A DNA stretch of 64,000 nt, taken from positions 541,001 through 605,000 of the forward strand of contig JAEMWC010000039.1 in the NCBI GenBank assembly GCA_016490735.1, written 5' to 3'. The translations under genes and the position numbers were made by a program. The stretch's first letter is position 1. The number at the start of each line of letters is the position of its first letter. The DNA comes from Pachyseris speciosa (Eukaryota > Cnidaria > Anthozoa > Scleractinia > Pachyseridae). The notes below the pieces were generated by a model. That model saw nothing but the letters and a program-made list of their open reading frames with translations, ran no database searches and was not told the DNA's origin. This document shows positions 44,763 through 57,013 of this stretch, one piece after another.

Positions 44763-45377
44763 CTTAAGACAAACAATAGTTTGGATGTTGATATCTTTGA
44801 AGAGCTGGCACGTCCCTTGATTGAGGAAGGAGCTGTTCACCTTGAAAGCTCCAAAATATGCTCAAAAGGAATAAAGAGAAAAGATAGCCCGGAACAAAAT
44901 CCGAATGAGGAGGAAGTACAGGAACAAAATACACAAGATAACAAAGACGAACATCAAGGAACTGAGAACAACAAAGACAAAACTTCAGGAAATCCAAATT
45001 TACCGGCTCAATCTCCATCCCTTGTCTTGGAAGAAGCAGAAGTTATCTTAAGCGATACGGCTCAGCAGCTTATGGAGGGATCCATAAATTCCAAAAGAGG
45101 AAACAAAGGAAAGAACCAGGAGAGCATGTCGACTTTGAATATACCTTTAGTGGAATTTAGCCGTGTCCCACAAAGGAAAGCCGTTTCAACCAAACAAGTT
45201 GCAAAGCAAAAGGAAGAACTGAAGAATACGGTGAAAGGGTCAGTCGCGTCTAATGACGACGGTACGGAGGTTAAGATAACCATCCAAAAGGAGTATGAAC
45301 ATTTTCGCAGTGATGACGATGATGCCATCACCCCAAAAGATACTCTTTGTTTTGTGTGGCGGATAGCTCAAGGAATG
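44763..45377 (+). pseudogene. RTK exon: large kinase insert
   Basis: This is an open exon of 205 codons between an acceptor (TTAACAG|C) and a donor (GGAATG|GTAAGT). It is hydrophilic, rich in Glu, Gln, Asn and Lys (for example EEEVQEQNTQDNKDEHQGTE), and ends TPKDTLCFVWRIAQGM. That last part is kinase helix E and joins in phase to [17 protein letters not shown] of the next exon. The position, between hinge and catalytic loop, is where split-kinase receptors (PDGFR/VEGFR/FGFR-type) carry their kinase insert, but this one is unusually long. This exon itself shows no lesion. Confidence 0.75.
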
Positions 45378-45809
45378 GTAAGTGACAAGCTCTAAATATA
45401 GTCAGAAAGAGTTAGTAGCCTTACTCAGCAGGGCACGTGAATTTAGAGAAACGTCAAATGTGTTTGCTTCTCCTCGATAGTGTTGATGTTGCCCTCCAGT
45501 GGATGGTGCTTTTCTCAAGTCATCTAATGGAGATTAAGTAGTTGTTACCTTTTGGCTCAGTCTTAACTTATCAGCAGACTTAGCGAACCACTAATATGAA
45601 GCATGGGGAAGAAAAGTTACTCACATCTCATGGTGTAGAAGATCTTGCTTCATGTGGTACGAAATTGCAATGGCATTAAAACCTCTCCGTTCCACGCATG
45701 TAGTTGGAGTGCGTGGAGAAGGCCAAAGAAGACTAATTGTTTTAAAAACGTGATGACCACAAAACATGATAAATACACTATTTATCTATGCTAACTATCC
45801 TGTCAATAG

Positions 45810-46024
<215 letters not shown>

Positions 46025-46551
46025 GTAAGTTTAAAGGATACAGTCAAACTGCATGATGGTTGAGTCAATTAGGCTGGCCTAACGGCGAAGCCCGTTCGTA
46101 ATTTTTATGGATGGAGTATTTACTTGGGTTTGTTATATTGGCTGGCGTTTCAGCTTAGGGCGAGCTATATGTACTTGTACTCTTTGCTAATTTCATTCTC
46201 TGTTTTAGCTCGCTCCTGACTTCAGCTGCCGTGATTTTCCGACGAGAACCTTTCAGTCTAATATATAGATTTAGTCAAGCCTAAAAGCGGAGTTACGAAC
46301 AAATGTTAGATTAGATGTTAGATTTAGATGTTAGATTTAGCCACCCCAACCAACAAAACGTGCACAGCCGGTAAAAAGCAACCAAATGAACCACATAAAG
46401 CCGAAATTTCAGCGATGATACGCAAAAAATCTTTCTGTGGACATACTCTGTGTAGCGTTTGGTCAAACATTGCTTGTGCGTTTAGCCACCCAACGTTATG
46501 TTTGACAACTGATGATGTTGGATGAAAATGTGTGATCATTTTTGCCGGGAC
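46025..46551. other. No gene seen
   Basis: The next RTK exon, with the DVWS(F/Y)G motif, would be expected here but was not found. Confidence 0.45.
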
Positions 46552-46556
46552 TTTAA

Positions 46557-46759
46557 TGAGGCCCCGCCAGGGTACCTTCCGACAAGCGACATGGCCGAAA
46601 AAGTAGCGACAGCACATAAAATGAAATCCCGACGAGAGACATCATTCCCGGCAAAATTCCGACAGTGAAATCAAGGCCGAGAATTAACGATTAAAACACC
46701 GACACGGGAGATTTTCAAATTCAGACAAGAGACACCGGAACCCCCGCTGGCAGGGCCTC
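46557..46759. mobile_element. MITE with TTTAA flanks
   Basis: The ends TGAGGCCCCGCCAGG and, inverted, AGAGGCCCTGCCAGC are flanked by TTTAA on both sides. The interior is a degenerate array of CCGAC-AAGAGACA-like motifs. About 203 bp. Confidence 0.65.
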
Positions 46760-46905
46760 TTTAAACCTTAATTTTACGAGGACTCATTGCGATTACGTGT
46801 TAATAAGCTGTAATAAGATAAGGGCAAAAGTTTCTCAACGCTGTTGAGGCACCAAGGTCGAAAAACAATCAGCCAAGCAGAGTAAAAATACTCGTTCGCT
46901 TGCAA

Positions 46906-46980
46906 AAAACAAACAAACAAACAAAAAACAACAACAACAACAGCAACAACAAGAAACAACGCACCAAAACAAACAAACAA
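46906..46980. repeat. (AAAC)n/(AAC)n simple repeat
   Basis: Low-complexity A/C-rich tract without coding potential. Confidence 0.85.
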
Positions 46981-47369
46981 TTCAACTACTTCTTTGCGTC
47001 CAAAACGAGTACAGATGATTGTTATTTATATCCAGTCGACAGAAAAATACAAGTTTCATACCTGAACAAAAGTAACAACGATTAAACCAAATGTTAAGCT
47101 TCAATTTATTTAATTTACCTCACTGTCCTGTGTTGTAGAGGTTTCTACCACTTGAAAATATACGTAAGCTTGTCCACTTTAGCTAGTAAAAACACGCATC
47201 CGCAAAAAGCAGACGGTTTGTCCAAAGAAAAAACTTCTTCCACAGAGTTTGAGCTACTCGTTCCTCCCATTAATTCCGGTGAACTGCTTGGTGAGCTGCA
47301 AGATGCCGCGGTAAAGTGACAGCAAAGCCCTCGAAGCGTTAAATCATTTTTGTTTTCAACCACACAATG

Positions 47370-47788
47370 GATCCAAGTTTGATGCTTTTCCTGAGAAAAA
47401 TCTTTCGCGCTTCCCGGCTTCTTATCACTTACAAATTCACCTTCCGGAGGATCTTTTCACAAGTTCGTAATTGTTATGCTTTTTACGCGAATTAAAAGAC
47501 AAACTTCGATCGAAGAAGAGGAAATTGTTTTGCTCAAAATGAGGAAACCAACCGAATGAACTGAATGTGAAATTTCGAGCCGCGCGGCTGCCGCACGAGA
47601 GAAAGCGCGCGAAAAATTAAGCCTCGTTTTGTTTTGGTGTCTCGTTTTGGTTAAGTTAATCTGTCACGAGCCTGCGATCCAATCGAAAACCAGTACCTGG
47701 TCAGCGGTCAACTTCAGAAAAACAGCTGACCTCGATGAGCTCTGAACTTGAGCCCGCGATATGCTCACGTGATACTGGTTAGCGGATG

Positions 47789-47822
<34 letters not shown>

Positions 47823-47845
47823 GGAAGTCCAACATGAAAGATGTG
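47370..47845 (+). repeat. Dispersed repeat, unit 1
   Basis: A block from GGATCCAAGTTTGATG to about GTCCAACATGAAAGATGTG recurs at 48,116-48,555 with 10-15% differences and several indels. It contains CCAGTACCTGGTCAGCGGTC. No protein is encoded. Confidence 0.75.
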
Positions 47846-47849
47846 CTCA

Positions 47850-47975
47850 AATGAAGAATGATCCTCGCAGTATATGCAATTGTGAAAAGAAGCCTGAATT
47901 CAGGCCTTCAATGGGGTCCATTCATATATGGTTCATATATGGTTCATTTCATATATCATTCACATGAAAGATGTG
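47850..47975 (-). mobile_element. SINE remnant
   Basis: AGAATGATCCTCGCAG, GCAATTGTGAAAAGAAGCC and the CATATATGGTTCATATATGG tail match the 3' half of the SINE at 410-620. The tRNA-like head is missing. Confidence 0.6.
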
Positions 47976-48041
47976 CGCTGTAAAGTAGCTGGTCAGGTAC
48001 TGGCCAGGTGGAGTATGGCCACCACATTGGACTCAAGTATT

Positions 48042-48042
48042 G

Positions 48043-48082
<40 letters not shown>
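48042..48082. repeat. (TTA)n microsatellite
   Basis: ATT/TTA run between the two dispersed repeat units. Confidence 0.9.
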
Positions 48083-48115
48083 GGATATTATTAATTATTA
48101 GGCAACGACATACAA

Positions 48116-48555
48116 GTGGATCCAAAATTTAAGAATTTCCTGAGAAAAATGTTTTCCTCTTCCATTTTATCAGTGAAAAATTCACCTTTCGGAGTATCTT
48201 TTAAGTAGTTCTTGATTTTCATGCCTTTTACGTGAATTAAAAGTTCTTCGACGAAGATGAAGTTGTTGTGCTAAAAATGAAGAAACCAACTGAATGTAAA
48301 ATCTCGAGCCGCAGAAAGCGCGCGAAAAATTAAGCCTCGTTTTGGTTTGGGTGTCCTACACCTGGCTTGAGCCTGCGATCCAATCGAAAACCAGTACCTG
48401 GTCAGCGGTCAACTTAAAAGAAACAGCTGACCTCGATGAGGTGTTAACTTGAGCCCGCGATATAGTCACGTAATACTGGTCAGCGGATACCTTGTTTGAC
48501 AGGTGTCAATTGGCCATAACATTGACGTCCAATATCAAAAGATGTACACAAAACG
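48116..48555 (+). repeat. Dispersed repeat, unit 2
   Basis: Second copy of the block at 47,370-47,845. A short GTACGTAC-rich palindrome (about 48,612-48,645) follows it. Confidence 0.75.
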
Positions 48556-48849
48556 CGGGTTACAACACACAATTAATGGGACATTTCGCATCACATACAT
48601 GGAGGGGCGGACGTACGGTCGTACGTACCACGTACGTACGGTGACCAAAACCAAATTTTCTCGAGGAGATGGGTTACCATATTTTCTTAACCATGGTGCT
48701 CCGCCATAATGAGTAGTATAGTATGCACCGTGTAGGCCCCCGTTTTGGGCAGCAATCTCATTAAGGTGGGGAGGAATACACTAACGCGGGTGACATCATA
48801 GGTTATCGTCTGTATCAAATGAATAAAATGAAGATAATCCTATTAGCGT

Positions 48850-48975
48850 GGTGGTGGAGGAAAAATAGAATTCTGGTGGTGGTGGTGGTAGTGGTGGTGG
48901 AAGAAAACAATAGAATTGTGGGGGTGGTGGTAGTGGAGGTGTGGTGGTGGTTGTGGTGGGGGAGACAATTGTGGA
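48850..48975. repeat. (GGT)n-rich simple repeat
   Basis: Two TGG-rich tracts separated by GAAAACAATAGAATTGTG. It ends where the duplicated segment (copy 2) begins. Confidence 0.85.
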
Positions 48976-48981
48976 GACAAT

Positions 48982-49260
48982 TGACAATTGTTGTAAATTT
49001 TGTCAAGTTCCCTTTTCAAATATCCAAGAGAGTCGGATTTTCTTAAATTTACGGGTAGGCTATTCCATAGTTGCGCCCCGCTGTAGCCCAAGGCACGCTT
49101 ACAATAGTTCGTGCGTGGCTTGGGCAGGTTTAGTTTAATCTCAGAATCTCTTAAGTTATACGGTGTACTACGGATGCTAAATAAATCCTGCAGGTACGCT
49201 TTGGAAAACCCTTTAATTATTTTAAACATTAACATCGCCTGAAGCTTTTTCCTTTGTGTG
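48982..49260 (-). mobile_element. LINE 3' end, copy 2 (uninterrupted)
   Basis: The - strand encodes FKIIKGFSKAYLQDLFSI, NYCKRALGYSGAQLWNSLP and KSDSLGYLKREL continuously. It is the uninterrupted equivalent of the SINE-split fragment at 7,894-8,860. Confidence 0.8.
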
Positions 49261-50404
49261 GAGAGATTGTCCCTATTTAGGAGGAGACTGGCACTAATGT
49301 CATAGCTGGACTTGGTTTATTGAAGGAAAACGCGAGTTTATATGGTATTTATATTTATCAGAAATGACATGAAATTACAATAATTAAGTGTGCGTCAAAG
49401 CTATAGGAAAATAACAAGGAAAACTGAACATTTCTTCGCGTTTGTTTGGGCCTGCAGGTGCTAGTGTTTTACCTAATTGAATAAGAAATGTCTCAAGAGC
49501 GTTAACTTTGTAATGGGATCAAGTTTGGTGTACAGTTGTTCGAGATGTATCACGATCATATGATCACTGATATTATGATCACTAGTAAAGAAATGTTGGA
49601 AGTCCGTAGTGGGATTAAAACCTGAAGGGTTCATAAGGGGCCGCCTATGCTCATGCAAGCGATCTTTAAAGGCGACGTTTGGTTTACCCGATATATTGAA
49701 GGTTACATTTAATACATTGAATCATATAGATTACATTGAAAGTATCGCAAGAAATGTGCGATTTGATTTTACTAGTATTATAAAATATGTATTGATCTCG
49801 GGCATGTTCTAAATAAGGACATATGGTACAATTGTTAAAGTATATACCATGCAAGTTGAATAATTATGGACTCCGACAATCGAAAATGGCTTATTCAATG
49901 GTGGGCTTCTCAATTGCCGATCAACCGCCGCCCAAATAGCGGTAAGCCATTTATTGTTGTTAAAGTTTCCGTCTAGCGTTCTTGCGGATAAGTAAAACTT
50001 CTGAATACACTTATTTTATTGCCCGGGTGACATTTCTTCAATTGGTGTTTGAAATTCGTCTTGCTTTTAAAACCATGCTGCCAAACAGTAAATGTTTCAT
50101 TTTCTATACTTATTTAAACTGCTTGACAGTTCACGTTAAGCATCGTACCTTTTTTATGCCTTAAAATTTGAGTCTGGAAAAATTAAACAACTTGCCATTA
50201 AAATGCAGTCAAACCAGACTTTGTTGTCATTTTTGTATTTTTCGGAACAGCCCCCTTGTTTATCGATAAAATTTGCTCCATGGTAACCGAAGCGAAACGG
50301 GGAGCCATTTTGTTTTCTCCGTTTTTTCAGAGGTGAATGGTACCTGTTATTCACCACCGAGCTAATCAATCTGAATGCACGGAAACCGCTACTTACTTGT
50401 GTGG

Positions 50405-50800
50405 TATATCCTAAATGCAAATGTGGCGAGGATGGCGAAGGATGGAGAAGATTGAAACGGATTACAAATGACATTTTTAAAAAATTGAGACAAAATCCAA
50501 AGACCGTGACGTAGCTCCTTTAACGATGCATACCTGTCTGACTACAATTTAGGGGACCATTTCTTGATATGCTCTATTTCAGTGCAAATACTTTCTTTTG
50601 TTTCAGTAAACCAATATGGCCAGGAGTCACGTGAATGAAAACGCTCTATTATCGTTATTGTGTTTTTAAATATATTTTCTGATCTCGATTGCAATGAGAA
50701 TTTGGCAATGTGGTTTAGCCCTGCCTTAATTTTTCAAAAAGGTCATTTGTAATCCGTTTCAATCTTCTCCATCCTTCACCATCCTCGCCATATTTACATT
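50405..50800. repeat. Foldback element, copy 2
   Basis: Same inverted arms (GGATGGAGAAGATTGAAACG and inverse) as at 10,000-10,400. Confidence 0.75.
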
Positions 50801-51254
50801 TAGTCTTGTCTCGTTGGTGCTTATCTTCTTATCTTCCACAAATCAGTGTTATTTCACTGTTACTTGTTATTAAAATGCACTTTTATGTCTCTAATAGTGA
50901 CCCAAAATATCGTGACCGAGCTCCTTTAAAGTCTGTTCTGTGCGCACTAAGGTAGCTTTGTAGGCGTTTCCAGCTTCACTGCCAACGAACATCCATGCTC
51001 AGCCAGTGTTTACCAAGTGCTACAGGTGTAACCTAATTTGTTTGATGAGCATGTCGTAAAGTAACAGTAAAAGAGGACAACGCATTTCTCTGCTGTAAAT
51101 TAATTTATTTATAAATCGCTGCTCTACAGTACAAAACCTTTTGGTACAAACTGATCTTTGAAATAATATTTGGTTTTGGTGGTATGTGGTGATTTTTCAT
51201 CGCGTTCACGTTGCTTCTACATTAAATTAGTTATAATTATTTTCGTTTTCGGTT

Positions 51255-52593
51255 TCAATAACAATCGTACGGCAAAAGCACTGTGGTTGTGCTGGTGTCT
51301 GTAGCGCTGCAACATGTTGAATAGGTAACCACTTGCTTCTTCTGATATCCTGTGCATCCGTTTCCTGTCTTGCAAACCACAAGATCGTACCTGTTGCTGC
51401 AGATAGTTATGGGGATGATTTTTTCAATACACCTGTTTGATGCACTGGATGGTGCGTATCCAGTTGCGCCAGCAACGATACTTTGCAAAGAAACAGGATT
51501 ACAGCTTGCGCCTTGAGACGACGGAGAACTTTGAGGTCTAGCGTCAACAAGTCCAATGAAGCCAACAGAGATAGCCAGGAACAGCGTGACTTTCAAAATT
51601 TGGATGGCCTAAAGAACAAAAAGGTAAACATGTCGGTTAAATAAAGTGAAGAGCTTACCGCCGCGCATGCTGCGATGGTTAAGGGTTGTTGAATGCACGT
51701 AAGTTAATCAAGATAGTGCATCTTTGAGGTACACTTAAGTCCTTAAAATGTTGATCACTGTTAAATTATTGGTCGAAAAATTCCTCCAAGGCGGAAATAT
51801 TGAAGAGCATACATAACTGAAGCACTCTCTACCACCCCACTCCCCTAGGAAGAACCTGATATCCTGACGGCAAAGAATGAGCAATAATTGTTTCACAAGA
51901 TAGTGTGCCTAAAGTTACTTTAGTTACTAAGTTAGTTGCTATTCACTTTCTTCATTCGAATTCCGGAAGATGCCTTCCCTGATCTACGGAAAAATAATTG
52001 AAACCGAATTGGAGACGGAAAGATTCCGCAAGAGGATCATATTAGGCGAGTGTAACTGTGTAAAAAACTGGAAAAAAATAATTCAGCAGTGACAAATGAA
52101 TGTAGTCCCACTCAACGAGAAAAAATACACAGCACCGTCTCCTGGCGTTTCCAGATTGGGTTAGTTAACAGGAAGTGATTGGTTCGGATTCTTCGACTAG
52201 AAGTTTGAGTCGCATACAGTTCCAGAGACGATCATTTCTCATTCGACGAAATTTCAAGCTGCAGCTGTCTGCCGAAAACGCTAGCTGATATTATCAGTAC
52301 ACATGTCAAGACTTATTTGCCACTCCTGAATTTCTGAATCCATTAAGGCTCTCCGATCTCCACTGAAACAGACCACTAGGATGCTGCGACCAGTCCTTTC
52401 TTAGTAATAAAAAATACTTAAGGTGACTATGATAGTTAAAGAAACAGTATAAAATAACAAGTCTAAAGCTAAGAATCTAAGTGCTATAAATGTAAAACGG
52501 AAAGGACAAGCTAAGGAGATGATACAACTATCGCATCAGTAAAAACTTTCAGAACAAAATTAGAGAGCTTACCAGCTGAAAGAAGTTCGCCAT
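51255..52593 (-). CDS. Small secreted Cys-rich protein, copy 2 (two exons)
   Basis: Same structure as copy 1: exon 1 coding part 52,593-52,573 (MANFFQL, donor CTG|GTAAGC), intron about 0.96 kb, exon 2 51,608-51,255. It is 124 residues with a signal peptide and eight cysteines. The only protein difference from copy 1 is Val for Ile in CNP(I/V)SLQS; by eye exon 2 differs at one nucleotide. TATA box and splice sites are conserved. The TA-flanked transposon is inserted only about 55 bases upstream of the TATA box, so transcription of this copy may have been altered. Confidence 0.85.
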
Positions 52594-52687
52594 ATTTTCT
52601 TGCGTGTTCTTGCAAACGAGTCCTGTGAGATTCTTCTACTTCTTCTGGCCAATGGACTGAGATACATTTCTCTCGAATCGTGAAGCT

Positions 52688-52695
52688 CTTATATA
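52688..52695 (-). promoter_or_regulatory. TATA box of the secreted-protein gene, copy 2
   Basis: TATATAAG on the - strand in the same position relative to the ATG as in copy 1. The transposon end at 52,750 lies about 55 bases upstream of it. Confidence 0.7.
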
Positions 52696-54011
52696 CCCTA
52701 GTGAGTCAAAAATAGATTCTAGCTTTCCTGTAGTGTGATATAGACATTACACAGTAATTTTTAAAGAGTTATTTTAACTCCAAAAGTGGAGTTAAAATTT
52801 TAGGTTAAATATAATCCCTTTTTGGGGGTTATTTTAACTCTCTTTTTTAACTCCTTTTTAAGGGTTATAATGACTCCAGTGTGGGAGTCACTTTAACTCT
52901 GCAAAAGGAGTTATTTAAACTCCATAAGGGAGTTACTGTAACTCCAAATGTGGAGTTAAAATGTTAGGTTAAATATAACTCCTTTTTGGGGGTCATTTTA
53001 ACTCCCATTTTTAACTCCAATTCTGGAGTTGTATTAGCTCCAAACAAGGGAGTCATTTTAACTCTGCCCCATAAAAGAGTAGAGTTATTTCAACTCCATA
53101 ATCAGGGTTATAGTCACTCCAGCATTAGAGGTAAAGTAACTCCAGCACAGTCACCCTATGTAGTTTTAAGATGAAAACAACAGATCACACAAATTGACTG
53201 TAACATGTTTAATTCAATCAGATTTCATGTTCTTATCTGAACACCAGTTTCTTGCATACTATGTATTATCATTGACATTTGAAATGTAAATTTCAATAAT
53301 TATATTGATAAATAAAGAATGTGCAAGTATGCATGATTAAAACATTTAAACACGACAATCTTTCCAGGTATGAAAGTCAAATTTGAAGAACATTTGAATT
53401 TAAACGACTATACAACAAAATTCAATCTGTTTGTTTGAACACAACTCTATCTTTTCTTTAAAAAATATAACTGGCTTATAATTTAATTTTCATAAGGTTC
53501 TATCAGGAACAAGAAAAACATGGTATGTGTACATTAAAAACATTTTAAACTTTGTTTTTGGCTGAAGCCTTAACAGAACACTATCACATAAGCACATTTG
53601 TCAGTTACTCAAATTTAAACTTGAAAAATTCAGTTCGATGTGCCAAATTTTAATTGGCATGGACAAGTTGGCAATGGTTATAGTAAAAAGTTCAGAAACT
53701 CTGGGCAAACATGAATATTTGATTCCTTTAAGAGAGGAAAAAAGAATTGTTAAATGTTTTGAAGTCAACCCATGACAGTGGCCCCTTAAAGAAACATTGA
53801 AATTAGGAGAGGGCAAAGGTGAACTTGTTCACTGCCACTCTCTTTGTTGCTTCTTGGCATCTGTCTTCACAAAATAGAAATACATTGCCACACTCGGTGG
53901 GGTATATATTTAAATATTTACATGTAACAAGCCACATGAAGCCCCACTACAATGCCACGTTGCTTGTCCCCAGAGAAATCACTTCAATTCCCTTCAATGC
54001 AATACACAGCA

Positions 54012-54278
54012 GGGCCCAGTTGTTCAAAGCACGATTAAGCTATGTAATCACGGGTTAGAGCAAACTTTGAGTAAAGTCTAAATTGTAAATACTGGTACAT
54101 GTAATGTTCAACAAAAACATTTCAAAAAGACTTTCATCCTTAAGTTTTGATTGGAATTTAACTTTACTTTAAGCGCACAATTTGATTTACAAAACTTTCT
54201 CAACGAGTGAGATTAAGACTTCAGTTAACTCTTAATCCTGGGTTAGCATTAATCATCTTTCGAACAACCGGGGCCAGG
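54012..54278. mobile_element. MITE nested in the TA element
   Basis: GGGCCCAGTTGTTCAAAG at the left and CTTTCGAACAACCGGGGCC at the right are inverted, with ATTAAG/GGGTTA blocks behind them. About 267 bp, non-coding. Similar GTTGTTCGAA-ended MITEs are, as far as I know, widespread in animals. Confidence 0.7.
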
Positions 54279-54299
54279 TCCTTAAGTCACCAATGCCTA

Positions 54300-56103
54300 T
54301 AATCCTGGAGAGCTTTGGTGTTCCTTGTTTCCACATCAATGGACTCTACATACATCCTACAAAAAGAATGTATTCAGTACTTGAGTATCTAGACATCAGT
54401 TTCTGCATGATTATCTTTTTATGCAAATGTATGCATTGTAAACCCCAGATATGAAATTTAAAAGTTGTCATTATTCCCCACTGTTGCATGGTCTACCTGA
54501 GGCAGCCATTATTAGTGGTCGTCATGCAACAGTGCTCCCTTAGTGTTGTGTCAACCACTAATAATGGCTGTTTGGGAGACTGCACTGTCAGAGTCACTGG
54601 TACGTAGATGTTATGATGCAAACAAACAAAACTGCCATGTCCATTTCAGCGAAAAAGCAACTCAAATATATAATCTGCTTGAAGTTACAGTATATGATCA
54701 CCCATGATTATTATTTTAGAGGAAACATTTACTATTATCCTAAATAGTTGCCAAAGAACTGATCAAACTCAGCCTTCATGTTAAAAGAAAGGAAATATAC
54801 ACATTTAACTATACAAGCTTCTGCCTCATATCAAAAAGACTACAACTTGTAGTTTGTTCTGTGTGATATGAATGAAGTTGCATGAGATTACAAGTACATC
54901 TTAAATGTGAGGTGCCACTAACATAAAAAACACCTAGTCAAACACTCAAATAAATAAATCTCACACAGCCAAATGGCCCTGATTAAAGTGAATAATAATA
55001 ACAATAACAACAGCAGCAACAACAACAACAACATTGCAATTAATTCACTTGTGGCTGTGTTTAACAGGGTTGACTGTCCAAATTTAGCAACACCCAAATA
55101 AAAATATTTCAATTCCTGCATCCTGAGAAATATTTCCTGCACAGCAAGAAACAAGGTTTACAACATTTTCCTTCATTAATAGTCTTTGGAACAAATAGCC
55201 ATGTTTGCCATCTAACCAACAAGCACAGCATTTGTAGTTGAATTATGAAAGGTTCATTTCTTTGCCCTTTTGGATTTGTAGCAGACTTTCTTCAAATTAA
55301 GATGTATGCTTAAATACTTTGTACATGATCATGTAGCCAATAATTGCCACTGTCTCAAAACTTACCTCGTCATTTATAAGATTATCAATGGACTCTTGCT
55401 TATATTAACTGCAGACTGTATTGAGAAATCTTGCTAACTCTTCATCCATCCATGGTTATCTAAGACAAATAACACAAATAACAAGTTTATTTTCCTCCGT
55501 TAGCAATGCAACACTTTGATAAGTTGACAGACATTAACATACATGAAAACGTTTGAAAATAACTGTTCATTTCTTGTTCGGACGCCATACTATTATAAAT
55601 TCAGTGAAACTTCAAACTATTTAGTTAAGTTGAGACTGAATAATCGTCTTTAGAACGGATAGAGATGGATTACAATGTGAACGCTTCGAAGTTTTGTGCT
55701 TGTATTTTGCTACAAAAATCACTCAATAACTCGTTGTGGTTTGCTGTTTCTGCGAAAATTCACTTGAATTAATATATTTCTCTTGGTCTGCGATCGAGGA
55801 GCACTGAATGAAGGCATTTAATCGTGATTTTCGGAAAGGTTTACGGGAGCAAAATCACAACCGTTAAGCTAACACGTTACATGCAGTATTCACCACCGCC
55901 TCCTTTGTCAGTACTCTTACAAATAAACTGTTAAAGCGAGACAAATCGACTAAAAAGAAACACAAGTCTCTAAAACACTTACCTGATAGAGTTTCTTTCG
56001 TACTTAAAGATCCAAAAATGAAGATAAATGCACGCCGATTCAATACAATTTTCAATACCAACCGCCACTGGCGCAAACCTTTGAACGCGAGATCGCTCAC
56101 GTG
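54300..56103 (-). other. Exon-like segments carried inside the TA element
   Basis: On the - strand three segments have good splice signals. A first exon ends at CTATCAG|GTAAGT (55,983). A 94-base exon (55,459-55,366) lies between TTTGTCTTAG and GACGAG|GTAAGT. A third begins after CTTTTTGTAG (54,356). The middle exon has an ATG frame, MDEELARFLNTVCS, then a stop, then YKQESIDNLINDE. The pattern of an L-x-x-FL motif followed by an I-D-N-L-I run weakly recalls a SAM domain. 55,590-56,140 looks like a gene start. This may be a captured host gene piece; function and even coding status are unproven. Confidence 0.35.
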
Positions 56104-57013
56104 TTACATCACGTGTTCTAATCATTTTCTTGTAGGGTAGGGAGCGTGACCAGTGATAAGAGAGTGATTTTTCGTGATTACATTGTACTGCCAATATTTC
56201 ATCCATTTATCCTTCGATCCGTGGGATTATTTTTCTCGAACTTTTCCTTCTTCTCAAACCTGTATTCCCTAGATACAAGGGAAGGGAAGGAAAGCTTCAG
56301 AAACTTACTGGGGTGGGGAAGGAAGAGATAAACAGCATGACCTTTGGGAAGCCGCTTTTTCCACCGAAAACGATGCATTTACAAAAGCTCTTTTGTTTCA
56401 GCGAGCCAATAGTGAATTGCAAAAGGGGACGAATATGGCATACCACTGCAACGTTTTTGTCATGCGAGTGGTCCAAGCTTTCATGTTCTCTATCCCACGA
56501 GCCTTTGAACAGAGTTGAAAATAACAACAGTAAAGCAATGACTCTGTTTAGTTTCAGTTATGCCAGCTCCTATAAATGCATTAATGACTCTAAACGAGGA
56601 GTTATATCCACTCCCTTTGCAGAGGTAAAGTAACTCTATGAAAATAATTCCCCAAATAGAGTTGTTTTAACTCTTCTTGGAAAGTTGCGATCACTCCATA
56701 ATTACTCCCTAAGGGGAATTATACTAACCCCTTAAAAATGACTCCACAAAAGGAGTTTATTTAACTCCACAAACGAGTTAATTTAACTCCACAGAGAGTT
56801 AACTTTAACTCCAATTCAGAGTTACAATAACTCCCACAATGTAACTCCAATTTAGGAGTTAAATTTACTCCCCAGTTAAAGAGAAAACTCTTTTGCTGGA
56901 GTTAAAATAACTCTTTTTGGAGTTAAAGTAACTCCGAACAAAAATAACTCCACCTTGAGGAGTTAGTTTAACCCCACTTCAGGAGTTAAAATAACTCTTT
57001 GAAAATTACTGTG

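Larger units (their letters stand above)
52750..57013. mobile_element. TA-flanked DNA transposon, 4.26 kb, with cargo
   Basis: The ends CACAGTAATTTTTAAAGAGT and its inverse (ACTCTTTGAAAATTACTGTG) are flanked by TA (52,748-52,749 and 57,014-57,015). Copy 1 has one TA at 12,383-12,384, so boundaries are exact. TA duplications are seen in Tc1/mariner-type and some other DNA transposons; the superfamily is not assigned. Both ends carry 400-420 bp arrays of imperfect GAGTTAAAATAACTC palindromes. The 3.4 kb interior has no recognisable transposase but contains a nested MITE and exon-like sequences on the - strand. Confidence 0.9.
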
